This document shows, in pieces, positions 27,339 to 35,204 of a stretch of DNA of 64,000 nucleotides. The notes beneath the pieces were generated by a model. It was not told the origin of the DNA, did not search any database, and was given only the letters and a program-made list of their open reading frames with translations. This DNA comes from Flavobacteriales bacterium (lineage in GTDB: Bacteria; Bacteroidota; Bacteroidia; Flavobacteriales; Schleiferiaceae). Location: assembly GCA_002707525.1 (NCBI GenBank), contig PAND01000022.1, positions 1 to 64,000 of the forward strand, read 5' to 3'. Both the position numbers and the translations under genes were made by a program. Positions within the stretch are counted from its first letter, which is position 1; each line of letters opens with the position of its first letter.

Positions 27339-28034
27339 TTATTGATCAAAGAATCCAAGACTCATACCTAATTTCAAGGTTATGGATCCGTCCATGGTAT
27401 TTCTGATTGCAGGATTGGCCGTGATGAATTCATCGGTATAGTTAAACCCTTCAATATTTGAAACTCCAAAACCATTATAGAATACTCCTACGTTGTAAAA
27501 TGATTTTAGCGACCTTCTGATTCTCCAGCCAAACCCCAATGAATAACCCCAAGTCCTACCTGTTCCGGGATATAACTCAATTTCATCTGGGTATTGTGCA
27601 TTCGTATTCAGATTTGGCTGATAGGTAAGTGCATTCATTCCAAGATGAATAAAAGGCGTGTGTTTGTGACGCAAATTGTATTTACCAAACGGTATAAAAT
27701 GCAGGTTAGTAAAGACACCTATTTGTAGTATTTCTGTATCCACGCGGTAGTCTCTAGACTCATTTCCATGTAAATTATCGTGACTATACAAATCACCAAA
27801 ATTTACGTCTGCACCTACGCTCCATAAACTACTGAAATTATACTTAATTTGAGTTCCTGCCCCAAATCTAGACTCTTGCGTAAAAGCACTCAAAGAGTTA
27901 CCGTTAACGTCTCCTATGTAATTTTGTGACATAGCATAACCACCTAATTCAAGAAATGAGGTTGGGCGCTGCGCCTTAACAATTGTGCAACAAAACACGA
28001 ACACTGCTATAGGCAAATACTTATTTTTCATCAT
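27339..28034 (-). CDS. outer-membrane beta-barrel protein (DUF6089-like)
   Basis: 231 aa from the ATG at 28034 (a second ATG at 28031). A signal peptide ends around VKAQ, and FLELGGYAMSQNYIGDVN is typical of the DUF6089 barrels widespread in Bacteroidota. Eight or so amphipathic strands follow, with aromatic ends and a short loop region. It ends in SLGFFDQ rather than a canonical terminal Phe. It is probably a small outer-membrane barrel of unknown function. The yaaA gene precedes it with only four bases between. Confidence 0.75.
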   Translation of the reverse strand: MMKNKYLPIAVFVFCCTIVKAQRPTSFLELGGYAMSQNYIGDVNGNSLSAFTQESRFGAGTQIKYNFSSLWSVGADVNFGDLYSHDNLHGNESRDYRVDTEILQIGVFTNLHFIPFGKYNLRHKHTPFIHLGMNALTYQPNLNTNAQYPDEIELYPGTGRTWGYSLGFGWRIRRSLKSFYNVGVFYNGFGVSNIEGFNYTDEFITANPAIRNTMDGSITLKLGMSLGFFDQ

Positions 28035-28037
28035 CAA

Positions 28038-28805
28038 TTATGCTTCGCGTAAAAATACCATTTTATCGCCTTCATGACTATACAGGCGATATCCATCTAA
28101 GTCAAACGATGCAAGACTAAAAATAGTTTGTATGTTCTCACTAAAAATCCAACGAGCCATGGTTCCCCGCGCTTGTTTTGAAAATGCTGAAACCGACTTA
28201 AGCTCTCCATTTTTCATCTGCTTAAAGTCAACATGAACAGTAGGAATTCGTACTGATTTCCATTCAAACACTTTTGAATACTCCGTACTGCATAAATTGA
28301 CCGCAAAGCTAGATTCTTGATTATTCAACCATTCTGTAAGAATAGGTTTCCATAAGCTATATAAATTCTTATACCCGTTAATCGGTAGTTTACTCTGCAT
28401 CTCCAATCGGTAGTTTACTATATTCATTTCACCGGTAACAATGCCATAAAGGGCGCTAACAATTACTAAAGATTTTTTAGCTCGCTGTAGCGCATTATGT
28501 CCTAATGAATGAGCATCAAAACTTTTGAAAGCTTCTCCAGTGTATGCAAACAATCCTGATAGCCCCTGAGAAGGCTTTATATATTCAGAGGGAGATAAAG
28601 ACCAAATTCTTTCAACAGATTGAAACAAATTGTCACTGACTTTAAACAGATGTTGACGTTGGTCAGCACTCAATGCCTGAATACGCATTACAACTTCATG
28701 AGTAGCTGCTGCAAAAGGCACAGCTGCAGAGCCAACGTATGGCGCATTTGACGGAAAACTGCCCATCCCTTTTGATGGTGATAGTAAGACTATCGGGTTA
28801 TTCAT
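28038..28805 (-). CDS. yaaA: YaaA-family peroxide-stress protein (DUF328)
   Basis: 255 aa. The N-terminal IVLLSPSKGM and the C-terminal ARGTMARWIFSE match the two most conserved stretches of YaaA. In E. coli, YaaA lowers free iron and so protects from H2O2; it has a DNA-binding fold. Here no oxidative-stress neighbour is seen apart from its own position. A TATTTTTA box lies four bases before the ATG, which suggests a leaderless message. It diverges from the CsgG-like lipoprotein gene. Confidence 0.9.
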   Translation of the reverse strand: MNNPIVLLSPSKGMGSFPSNAPYVGSAAVPFAAATHEVVMRIQALSADQRQHLFKVSDNLFQSVERIWSLSPSEYIKPSQGLSGLFAYTGEAFKSFDAHSLGHNALQRAKKSLVIVSALYGIVTGEMNIVNYRLEMQSKLPINGYKNLYSLWKPILTEWLNNQESSFAVNLCSTEYSKVFEWKSVRIPTVHVDFKQMKNGELKSVSAFSKQARGTMARWIFSENIQTIFSLASFDLDGYRLYSHEGDKMVFLREA

Positions 28806-28809
28806 GGTG

Positions 28810-28817
28810 TAAAAATA
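28810..28817 (-). promoter_or_regulatory. -7 box TATTTTTA, four bases before the yaaA ATG
   Basis: This minus-strand match to TAnnTTTR is followed by CACC and the ATG at 28805. A/T richness makes this instance weaker than the copA and pyrE boxes. Confidence 0.45.
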
Positions 28818-28881
28818 ATAGCAAGACTTAACTTTACCACCAAGGCACAGCTTTTGTTATACAAGTTATCATATGATTGCA

Positions 28882-30252
28882 ATGAAAAAAATATCTCTTC
28901 TACTACTCTTTTCAATATTGTTTACAGGTTGTCAAGGTCCCCGATATCACTACAAACAAGGAATGAAATTCGCAGAGGCCAGAGTCTTAAAACAATCGGT
29001 TACAGAGTTTAAATATTCGATTGATAGAAGACCCAACAATGCAAAGTACTTGTCTGCTATGAGTAATTACGGAACAGCATTATTAGAGGAGCTGTATACG
29101 AACTATCGATTCGCAGACGGGAACGATTCCCTTTCCGTTTATAAATTCTTAGATGCCGAGAAATGGACCAATTATTTGAAGCCTTACATCAGCGTAAGCA
29201 GATACGAGGGCTTTTACACGCAAGATTTTCAAAGTCAGAAACGTAGGTTTATGGCCAACGTGTACGAAAGATGTCATGATCTCATACGCCATGAACACTA
29301 TGCTCAAGCCAATACACGATTGAAAGAACTTGCGCGGTTGGACAAAAACTATAAAGATGTTCAAGCACTGCTCAGGTTTAGCGAAGTAGAACCCATATAT
29401 ACGGAAGCGCTGCACCAATTTGAAATGGGAGAATATCGCAGATCTTACTACACGCTTGAGCCCATGCATAAAAAGTATCCTGAGCAAAACGAGTTGCAAC
29501 TTTTGATGGAAGAAGCCCTTGAAAGAGGAAAATATAGAATCGGAATAGTATCTGATCCAAATCTTTCAGGAAAAGAATTATCCATTAGCTCTGCCGTACA
29601 ATCAAGACTTATTAGCGAAATATACGCTATGAAAGACCCTTTCATAGAGTTGGTAGATAGGACAAATTTTGAGTTAATCCAACAGGAACAAGAAGCCATT
29701 GTGCAAGGCAGTACTGCGGGTGGTGCATTAACACAAGAAATTTTAAGTGCCAATGCATATCTAAAAGTGACCATTAATATTGCTGAAGAAATTGAAGGCG
29801 AATTACTTTCGGAAACTAAAAAAGGGTACGAACGTTACTACATAGAATCTAAAAATAAAGAAGGAGAAACAGTAAAAACTGCCAAATACAAGAAAGTCTT
29901 CTATAGAGAATTCACTAAAGAAAACAGTGTTCATTATATCGCAGAACTCATCCTAACTAATCGTGCTACATCACAAATTATCAGTGTCAAGACCTTAGAA
30001 TATGATAATAAAGACAATGCACACTACATAGAGTACCGCAACGACCAACTTTTTCCAGGGTATTGGAAGTATCAGAGTAAGGTTCATGTATCTGACCGGC
30101 CTGAAATAAGTGAGTATAAGCGCAAACAATTAAACAATCTGCGCAAGGCAAGTAGAAGTCTTCAAAACCCTGCCACCATGCGTAAAGGAGCTATCAATAA
30201 TTTTGCAAGAACGGGTTCGCTACATATTAAGTCGCTAGATTTAAAACCATGA
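28882..30252 (+). CDS. CsgG/LpoB-like lipoprotein with N-terminal helical repeats
   Basis: 456 aa from the ATG at 28882; an in-frame ATG at 28873 adds three residues. The signal peptide ends in the lipobox FTGC. Residues about 20-210 are helical and TPR-like (FKYSIDRRPNNAKY, RLKELARLDKNYKD). From about 215, YRIGIVSDPNLSGKELSIS and FIELVDRTNFELIQQEQE resemble the CsgG/LpoB fold, where a strand and helix lead to a D-R-x-N-x-x-x-I-x-x-E-Q motif. Such lipoproteins form pores (CsgG) or activate peptidoglycan synthases (LpoB). It overlaps the following LPP20 lipoprotein by four bases (ATGA). Confidence 0.75.
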   Translation: MKKISLLLLFSILFTGCQGPRYHYKQGMKFAEARVLKQSVTEFKYSIDRRPNNAKYLSAMSNYGTALLEELYTNYRFADGNDSLSVYKFLDAEKWTNYLKPYISVSRYEGFYTQDFQSQKRRFMANVYERCHDLIRHEHYAQANTRLKELARLDKNYKDVQALLRFSEVEPIYTEALHQFEMGEYRRSYYTLEPMHKKYPEQNELQLLMEEALERGKYRIGIVSDPNLSGKELSISSAVQSRLISEIYAMKDPFIELVDRTNFELIQQEQEAIVQGSTAGGALTQEILSANAYLKVTINIAEEIEGELLSETKKGYERYYIESKNKEGETVKTAKYKKVFYREFTKENSVHYIAELILTNRATSQIISVKTLEYDNKDNAHYIEYRNDQLFPGYWKYQSKVHVSDRPEISEYKRKQLNNLRKASRSLQNPATMRKGAINNFARTGSLHIKSLDLKP

Positions 30253-31502
30253 AAAAACTAACGTTCGTATCATTATTGGCAGCAGTACTGCTGTCCTGCG
30301 GTAGTCAAAAGGCTATAGTCCCTGAGTGGGTTCATTCAAAACCCATAGATCAATCTAGGACGTATGTTTATGGTGTAGGGATGAGCTATATCAACCCGAA
30401 TGCAGCATATCAACAGGCTGCGAGATCGAATGCACTTGCGGATTTAGCAGGCGAAGTTGAAAGTCAGATTTTTGATGAAACCAAACTGCTTCAAAAAGAG
30501 GATATAGGTGGGTTTAGCAGCGCATTTAGTTCGGAAACCTCTACTAAAAGTCACATCAAACTTGAAGAATACGAAGTGGTAGAAACGTATTCAGACGAAT
30601 TAAGGTATTATGTGCTTTACAAGCTCGACTTACCCTTTTTCTTATCTCGAAAAGCTGAAAATGATGCCTTGGCCGCGAGTTGGATAAAAGAAAAACTCTT
30701 AACTGCAAATGAATCTTCGGTCAACTTAACCGAACGTTTTCATGCCTTAGCCGACGCCATTGATAAGGCGATTCAACGAGATTTTCTTATGGATCCAAAG
30801 TTTAAAGTTGAAACACAGACAAGTTTCATTAGCGCACTTAGGAACATTGAAAATGACATTCATGCAAATCTATTAGTGCCTGAAAACACCTTTTATCTTG
30901 GTCTCCCAGAACAATTCTCTGCAATCTTAAATTTTAACGATAAAGAAATGAGCGGTTGGCTTGATTTACGCTCTAGCAGTGGTAGATTTTCTTTGAGTAG
31001 TCATACGTCATCTATAGGCTGTAATAAGACAGGAAACACCAATTCAATTTCATTAGAAATTTCAATTGATTTCAACAAAATACTACCTCAGAATGACAGA
31101 TTGGTTCGGCTGTGGCTTAAGGAGTTTGCCCGATGGAAAATAAGTCAAAGTGTCTACTTTCAGCATACTTTAGTAAGTATTCAAGGGCCTACCAGCCTTA
31201 AAAAGGTAATTAGTGAAGCGGTTTCTACAAAATTCACTGTTAGTGAAGAAGCACCGCTAAAAATTGCCTTCAGAGGGGAAGAACATGATTATAAGATGAG
31301 TAATAGTAGAAACAAGCATGTCGTATCGGGCAACTTTGTCCTTACTAATCATCAAGGTGATATTCTTTGGTCCAGCAATCAAATGGAAAAATTCGGTATT
31401 AGCTCAGATAAAGAAGCTTCTCGCAGAGCTGCCTACGCCGAATTCTCTAAAGACATTCAATTCTTTATACTACCTCAAATGATAAGGAATCTGAACTACT
31501 AA
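30249..31502 (+). CDS. LPP20-family lipoprotein
   Basis: 417 aa. A lipoprotein signal ends VLLSC. IVPEWVHSKPIDQSRTYVYGVGMSY is followed by the Ala-rich helix QQAARSNALADLAGEVES, the LPP20 hallmark. The C-terminal two thirds are a separate alpha/beta region with no recognised motif. Linked by ATGA to the CsgG-like gene, the pair probably works together at the outer membrane. In other bacteria LPP20-type and LpoB/CsgG-type lipoproteins also occur together. A related but shorter copy lies at 8998-9549. Exact function unknown. Confidence 0.8.
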   Translation: MKKLTFVSLLAAVLLSCGSQKAIVPEWVHSKPIDQSRTYVYGVGMSYINPNAAYQQAARSNALADLAGEVESQIFDETKLLQKEDIGGFSSAFSSETSTKSHIKLEEYEVVETYSDELRYYVLYKLDLPFFLSRKAENDALAASWIKEKLLTANESSVNLTERFHALADAIDKAIQRDFLMDPKFKVETQTSFISALRNIENDIHANLLVPENTFYLGLPEQFSAILNFNDKEMSGWLDLRSSSGRFSLSSHTSSIGCNKTGNTNSISLEISIDFNKILPQNDRLVRLWLKEFARWKISQSVYFQHTLVSIQGPTSLKKVISEAVSTKFTVSEEAPLKIAFRGEEHDYKMSNSRNKHVVSGNFVLTNHQGDILWSSNQMEKFGISSDKEASRRAAYAEFSKDIQFFILPQMIRNLNY

Positions 31503-31505
31503 TTA

Positions 31506-31519
31506 CTATGCACGCATAG
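31506..31519 (+). promoter_or_regulatory. inverted repeat CTATGC-AC-GCATAG, candidate MarR operator
   Basis: Perfect 6-bp arms separated by two bases lie between the LPP20 stop and the MarR start, over the expected -33 region of the TATATTCG box at 31530-31537. MarR proteins bind such palindromes and often repress themselves. Binding is inferred. Confidence 0.5.
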
Positions 31520-31529
31520 GATAAAAACG

Positions 31530-31537
31530 TATATTCG
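31530..31537 (+). promoter_or_regulatory. -7-like box TATATTCG before marR-type gene
   Basis: This is one mismatch from TAnnTTTG (C for T). The gap to the ATG at 31545 is seven bases. The same TTCG variant is found before 34737. Confidence 0.35.
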
Positions 31538-31544
31538 GGTATCT

Positions 31545-31979
31545 ATGAAGCCCGAATTAACCTTTGATTTTCAAATTCGTAAAACCTGGATTCAGGTAGC
31601 GAAAATGTACAATGAACTTGTAGCACAAGGCGGAATTACCACCTCTGTGGGAATGGCCCTTCTAAATATTGATATCAATAATGGGATTCGTTCTACTGCG
31701 CTTGGGCCTAAAATGGGTATGGAAAGCACATCATTGAGTAGGGTTTTAAAATCAATGGAAAATCAAGGTTTTATTGTTAAAGAATCTGATCCCAAAGACA
31801 AGCGATCAGTGCTCATAAAACTCACGGAAGCCGGACTAAGAAAAAGAAATATAGCCAGACAAGTTGTGCTAGAATTTAACCAACTCATTTCAGACGAGAT
31901 AGGAGAAAAACGTTCGTCTGAATTTCTCCAAACTATAGCCGACATCAACAGGATCATAGACGACGTAAAATCTTCTTAA
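31545..31979 (+). CDS. MarR-family transcriptional regulator
   Basis: 144 aa with the MarR winged-helix layout: an N-terminal dimerisation helix, the recognition region TALGPKMGMESTSLSRVLKSMENQGFI (split after GPKMGME), and the wing with the conserved DPKDKRSVLIKLTEAG. MarR proteins are usually repressors released by phenolic or lipophilic ligands or by thiol oxidation. No Cys is present, so redox sensing by the protein itself is unlikely. The target is unknown. A palindrome just upstream suggests autoregulation. Confidence 0.93.
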   Translation: MKPELTFDFQIRKTWIQVAKMYNELVAQGGITTSVGMALLNIDINNGIRSTALGPKMGMESTSLSRVLKSMENQGFIVKESDPKDKRSVLIKLTEAGLRKRNIARQVVLEFNQLISDEIGEKRSSEFLQTIADINRIIDDVKSS

Positions 31980-32248
31980 TATTATTTGATATACATCATC
32001 AGTCAGCATAAAACCTGCTACTTTGATTCGTTGAATTGGTGATTAAGATTCAAAGTATACATATTTTATGTTACTGGTAATGGTTTTTTAATTGAATTAG
32101 AATTACCAAAATGGATGCTAAGTCTTTAGCTTTTCATTGAACCTATGATATTAAGTTAATTAGAAATAGCTAATTTTAGTTAACTGAGAAGTAAAATTCA
32201 ATTTCGCTATTAGATTCAGCGAAAACATTAATACCGCCAATACGAGCC
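31980..32248. other. 269-base AT-rich non-coding region with three inverted repeats
   Basis: No open frame or RNA gene is seen. It holds an imperfect repeat TACTTTGATTC (32019-32029) with GATTCAAAGTA (32047-32057), 10 of 11 pairs. It also holds TGGTAAT (32075-32081) with ATTACCA (32102-32108), and TTTCGCT (32202-32208) with AGCGAAA (32218-32224), both perfect. None is followed by a T-run, so they are more like operators or RNA structures than terminators. This is the largest gap in the window. Confidence 0.55.
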
Positions 32249-32692
32249 ATGTTAGAAAATAAATACTGTCCTAAATGCCATAATAACGAATACGTAAAAA
32301 GTGGTATTATCAAAGGCCGGCAGCGCTACAAATGCAAAAATTGCAACTATTACTTTTCCGTTCAGAAACTAGGCAAACGAATTGACGAATATTATGTAGT
32401 GAAGGCATTACAATTATACATTGAGGGCGTGAGCTATCGTGAAATCGAAAGAATTCTTGGTGTTTCGCACGTAAGCGTCATGAATTGGGTAAAACAATAT
32501 GGAATTAAACGTCCTTTAAACGCAGAAAACCTAAATACAAGCTATCAGTTTTTAAATCACCAAGAACTTTTAAGCTTCACCTCAAAAGAAGAAAATTTAC
32601 TTGGACACGGCATGCTTATCACCGAAGTTGGTGAGAAATTCATGGTGATTAAATGGCGAAACAATAGAAAGCCGTATTTGGAACAATTCTAA
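32249..32692 (+). CDS. InsA-like zinc-ribbon/HTH protein, possibly a domesticated transposase subunit
   Basis: 147 aa. An N-terminal zinc ribbon has Cys7, Cys10, Cys29 and Cys32 (CPKC...CKNC), as in IS1 InsA. It is followed by a helix-turn-helix (VKALQLYIEGVSYREIERILGVSHVSVMNWVK, split at ILGV). The last 55 residues are not transposase-like. There is no DDE catalytic domain, no InsB partner, and no IS ends or target duplication, so it is not a mobile element. The intact frame and its place 51 bases before acs suggest a retained DNA-binding regulator, perhaps of acs. The domains are seen; the regulatory role is inferred. Confidence 0.7.
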   Translation: MLENKYCPKCHNNEYVKSGIIKGRQRYKCKNCNYYFSVQKLGKRIDEYYVVKALQLYIEGVSYREIERILGVSHVSVMNWVKQYGIKRPLNAENLNTSYQFLNHQELLSFTSKEENLLGHGMLITEVGEKFMVIKWRNNRKPYLEQF

Positions 32693-32743
32693 CTCGCCTG
32701 CTCAAATGTTTCTTTTCCACTCAACATAAAATTAAGATTACAA

Positions 32744-34651
32744 ATGAACCTCAATAACATCAATAGTTTCGCTAATTATGAAGAAGCGTACAAAGAATCA
32801 ATAGAGAATCCTGAGAATTTTTGGGAAAGGATAGCTAGTGAGTTTGTTTGGCAAAAGCCCTGGAACCGCACGCTAGAATGGGAATTTAATACCCCAAATG
32901 TAAAATGGTTCCAAGGTGGGATTTTAAATATAACCGAAAACTGTATAGATCGCCATCTCCCGGAACGTGCGGAAGATATTGCACTTATATGGGAACCAAA
33001 TGATCCAAAAGAAAAGGAAATTCGCCTAACCTATAAAGAATTGTATGAGCAAGTCTGTCGCTTTGCCAACGTACTAAAGTCTAAAGGAGTAAAAAAAGGT
33101 GATAGAGTAGCAATTTACATGCCCATGATACCAGAATTAACTATTGGTGTTTTGGCATGTGCAAGAATAGGTGCCGTCCATTCAGTAGTTTTCGCGGGAT
33201 TCTCTTCTAACGCCTTAGCAGACCGCATTAATGATAGTCAATGTGTCTGTGTACTTACTTCCGATGGCATGTATCGTGGAGAAAAGTCCTTACCTGTAAA
33301 GTCTACTGTAGACGAGGCGCTCAAAAGCTGTGATTCAGTGCACAGTGTACTCGTTATTAAACGCGACCATAGAGAAGTTACCATGCTTAAAAATCGCGAC
33401 TATTGGTATGAAGAAGCTGCGACTGAAGTTGGAAGAACATGCCCGCCAGAGCCCATGAGTGCCGAAGACTTGCTCTTTATTCTATACACTTCCGGCTCTA
33501 CTGGTAAACCAAAAGGAGTGGTTCACACGTGCGGTGGATACATGGTTTATACCGCCTACAGCTTCAAAAACGTGTTCCAATACGAACGTGGTGATATTTA
33601 CTGGTGCACTGCCGATGTTGGATGGATTACAGGTCATAGTTACATCATATATGGTCCTTTACTCAATGGCGCAACAACATTGATGTTCGAAGGAGTACCT
33701 ACATGGCCGGATGCAGGACGTTTTTGGGATATATGTGATAAATACGACGTAAATCAGTTCTATACAGCACCAACTGCCATTCGCGCATTAATGGCGTGTG
33801 GAGATTCTTTTGTAGAAAGAGCCTCATTGAACTCACTCAAAGTAATTGGCTCAGTTGGAGAACCCATTAATGCAGAAGCTTGGCATTGGTACAACAAAAA
33901 AGTAGGGCATGAAAACTGTCCCGTAGTTGATACGTGGTGGCAAACAGAGACTGGTGGAATAATGATTTCTGGCTTGGGTTCTCATAGTCCTCAACGTCCT
34001 ACTTATGCAGGGCGCCCTTTACCAGGTGTTCAACCAGTATTATTAGATGGAGATGGAAATGAAATAATAGGCGACGGAATTGAAGGTTACCTGTGCATAA
34101 AGTATCCGTGGCCTTCCATGTTACGTACTACTTATGGTGATCATGAACGCTGTAAGCACGTATACTTCAGCAACTACGAAGGCTATTATTTTACCGGTGA
34201 CGGTGCCCGTCGGGAAGACGGTATGTACAGAATCATTGGACGAGTAGACGACGTGATCAACGTTAGTGGTCATAGGTTTGGGACGGCAGAAATTGAGAAT
34301 GCAATCAATGCCTCGTCAGTCGTCACGGAAAGTGCTGTTGTAGGCTACCCGCATGAAATTAAAGGTCAGGGGATTTATGCTTACGTAATCCTTGAAGGCA
34401 CCGGACATAATACAGAGGAGGTTCAAAAATCAATCGTAAGTACCGTTGTTTCCGAAATTGGTCCAATAGCCAAACCAGATGTTATTCAAATAGTATCCGG
34501 ACTACCTAAAACCCGTTCAGGAAAAATTATGCGAAGGATCCTCCGGAAAGTTGCAGAAGGAGATACTAGCAACTTAGGAGATACCTCAACGCTTTTAGAT
34601 CCTAGCGTAGTTGAAAGCATTAAAAAAGATGCTTTAGAATTACGAAAGTAG
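32744..34651 (+). CDS. acs: acetyl-CoA synthetase (AMP-forming)
   Basis: 635 aa. It activates acetate with ATP and CoA to acetyl-CoA. The adenylation motif YTSGSTGKPKGVVH, WWQTETGG, and YYFTGDGARREDGMYRIIGRVDD (split at GDGAR) are all present. Lys594 in KTRSGKIMRRIL is the catalytic Lys of the family, the residue that is acetylated to inhibit the enzyme. An intact site suggests such control is possible. It is preceded by the InsA-like gene. No sirtuin or dedicated acetyltransferase is clearly linked, although a GNAT protein follows. Confidence 0.96.
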   Translation: MNLNNINSFANYEEAYKESIENPENFWERIASEFVWQKPWNRTLEWEFNTPNVKWFQGGILNITENCIDRHLPERAEDIALIWEPNDPKEKEIRLTYKELYEQVCRFANVLKSKGVKKGDRVAIYMPMIPELTIGVLACARIGAVHSVVFAGFSSNALADRINDSQCVCVLTSDGMYRGEKSLPVKSTVDEALKSCDSVHSVLVIKRDHREVTMLKNRDYWYEEAATEVGRTCPPEPMSAEDLLFILYTSGSTGKPKGVVHTCGGYMVYTAYSFKNVFQYERGDIYWCTADVGWITGHSYIIYGPLLNGATTLMFEGVPTWPDAGRFWDICDKYDVNQFYTAPTAIRALMACGDSFVERASLNSLKVIGSVGEPINAEAWHWYNKKVGHENCPVVDTWWQTETGGIMISGLGSHSPQRPTYAGRPLPGVQPVLLDGDGNEIIGDGIEGYLCIKYPWPSMLRTTYGDHERCKHVYFSNYEGYYFTGDGARREDGMYRIIGRVDDVINVSGHRFGTAEIENAINASSVVTESAVVGYPHEIKGQGIYAYVILEGTGHNTEEVQKSIVSTVVSEIGPIAKPDVIQIVSGLPKTRSGKIMRRILRKVAEGDTSNLGDTSTLLDPSVVESIKKDALELRK

Positions 34652-34723
34652 AACCCCTTGTGTAGATTCTGTATGACTTGATTTTCGGCAGTGAAGTCAT
34701 TCCATTCAAAGAAGAGTTTACTT

Positions 34724-34731
34724 TACCTTCG
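34724..34731 (+). promoter_or_regulatory. -7-like box TACCTTCG before the GNAT gene
   Basis: One mismatch from TAnnTTTG; five bases separate it from the ATG at 34737. Confidence 0.4.
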
Positions 34732-34736
34732 TAAGA

Positions 34737-35204
34737 ATGTTTGAAATTCGATTAGCTCAAAAAGAGGACATGAAAGCCGTCTTAGGACTGATCACGGAAT
34801 TGGCCGTGTATGAGCGTGAACCGCATGCTGTCCATATAAGCGAACAAGACCTTATTAAACATGGTTTTACCGAGTCCCGATTCAAATGTTTTGTTGCCCA
34901 ACATTCCCTAGAAGGCATTATTGGTATGGCACTCTATTATCCAAGGTATAGCACGTGGAAAGGCCCTACGCTTCATTTAGAAGATTTATATGTCAAGCCC
35001 GCATTTAGAAAATATGGCATAGGTCAGCAGCTTTTTGAAAACGTAATAAAAGAGGCCATAGATCAAAATGTGGGGCGAATGGAATGGACAGTCCTTTCAT
35101 GGAATCAGCCAGCCTTGAACTTCTACAAAAAATATAACGCAAGCTTAGATGATGAATGGCAGCTTGGGACTATAACTCGAGAACAATTAGCAAACTATAA
35201 ATGA
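34737..35204 (+). CDS. GNAT-family N-acetyltransferase
   Basis: 155 aa with a full GNAT fold. The acetyl-CoA loop is FRKYGIGQQLFENV (R/Q-x-x-G-x-G/A form), preceded by the strand LHLEDLYVKPAFR and followed by EWTVLSWNQPALNFYKKY. The last motif and the length resemble diamine/spermidine N-acetyltransferases (SAT family) most. Polyamines are therefore the likeliest substrates, though a protein or amino-acid substrate is not excluded. It overlaps aspartate kinase by four bases (ATGA). Confidence 0.88.
   Translation: MFEIRLAQKEDMKAVLGLITELAVYEREPHAVHISEQDLIKHGFTESRFKCFVAQHSLEGIIGMALYYPRYSTWKGPTLHLEDLYVKPAFRKYGIGQQLFENVIKEAIDQNVGRMEWTVLSWNQPALNFYKKYNASLDDEWQLGTITREQLANYK

Noticed and set aside
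32019-32057. Imperfect hairpin TACTTTGATTC/GATTCAAAGTA as a terminator for the MarR gene
   Set aside because: No T-run follows on the plus strand and the 17-base loop is long. I list it only as an inverted repeat.
32249-32692. An active IS1-type insertion sequence
   Set aside because: No catalytic frame, no terminal inverted repeats flanking the gene and no target duplication. Only the InsA-like part is present.
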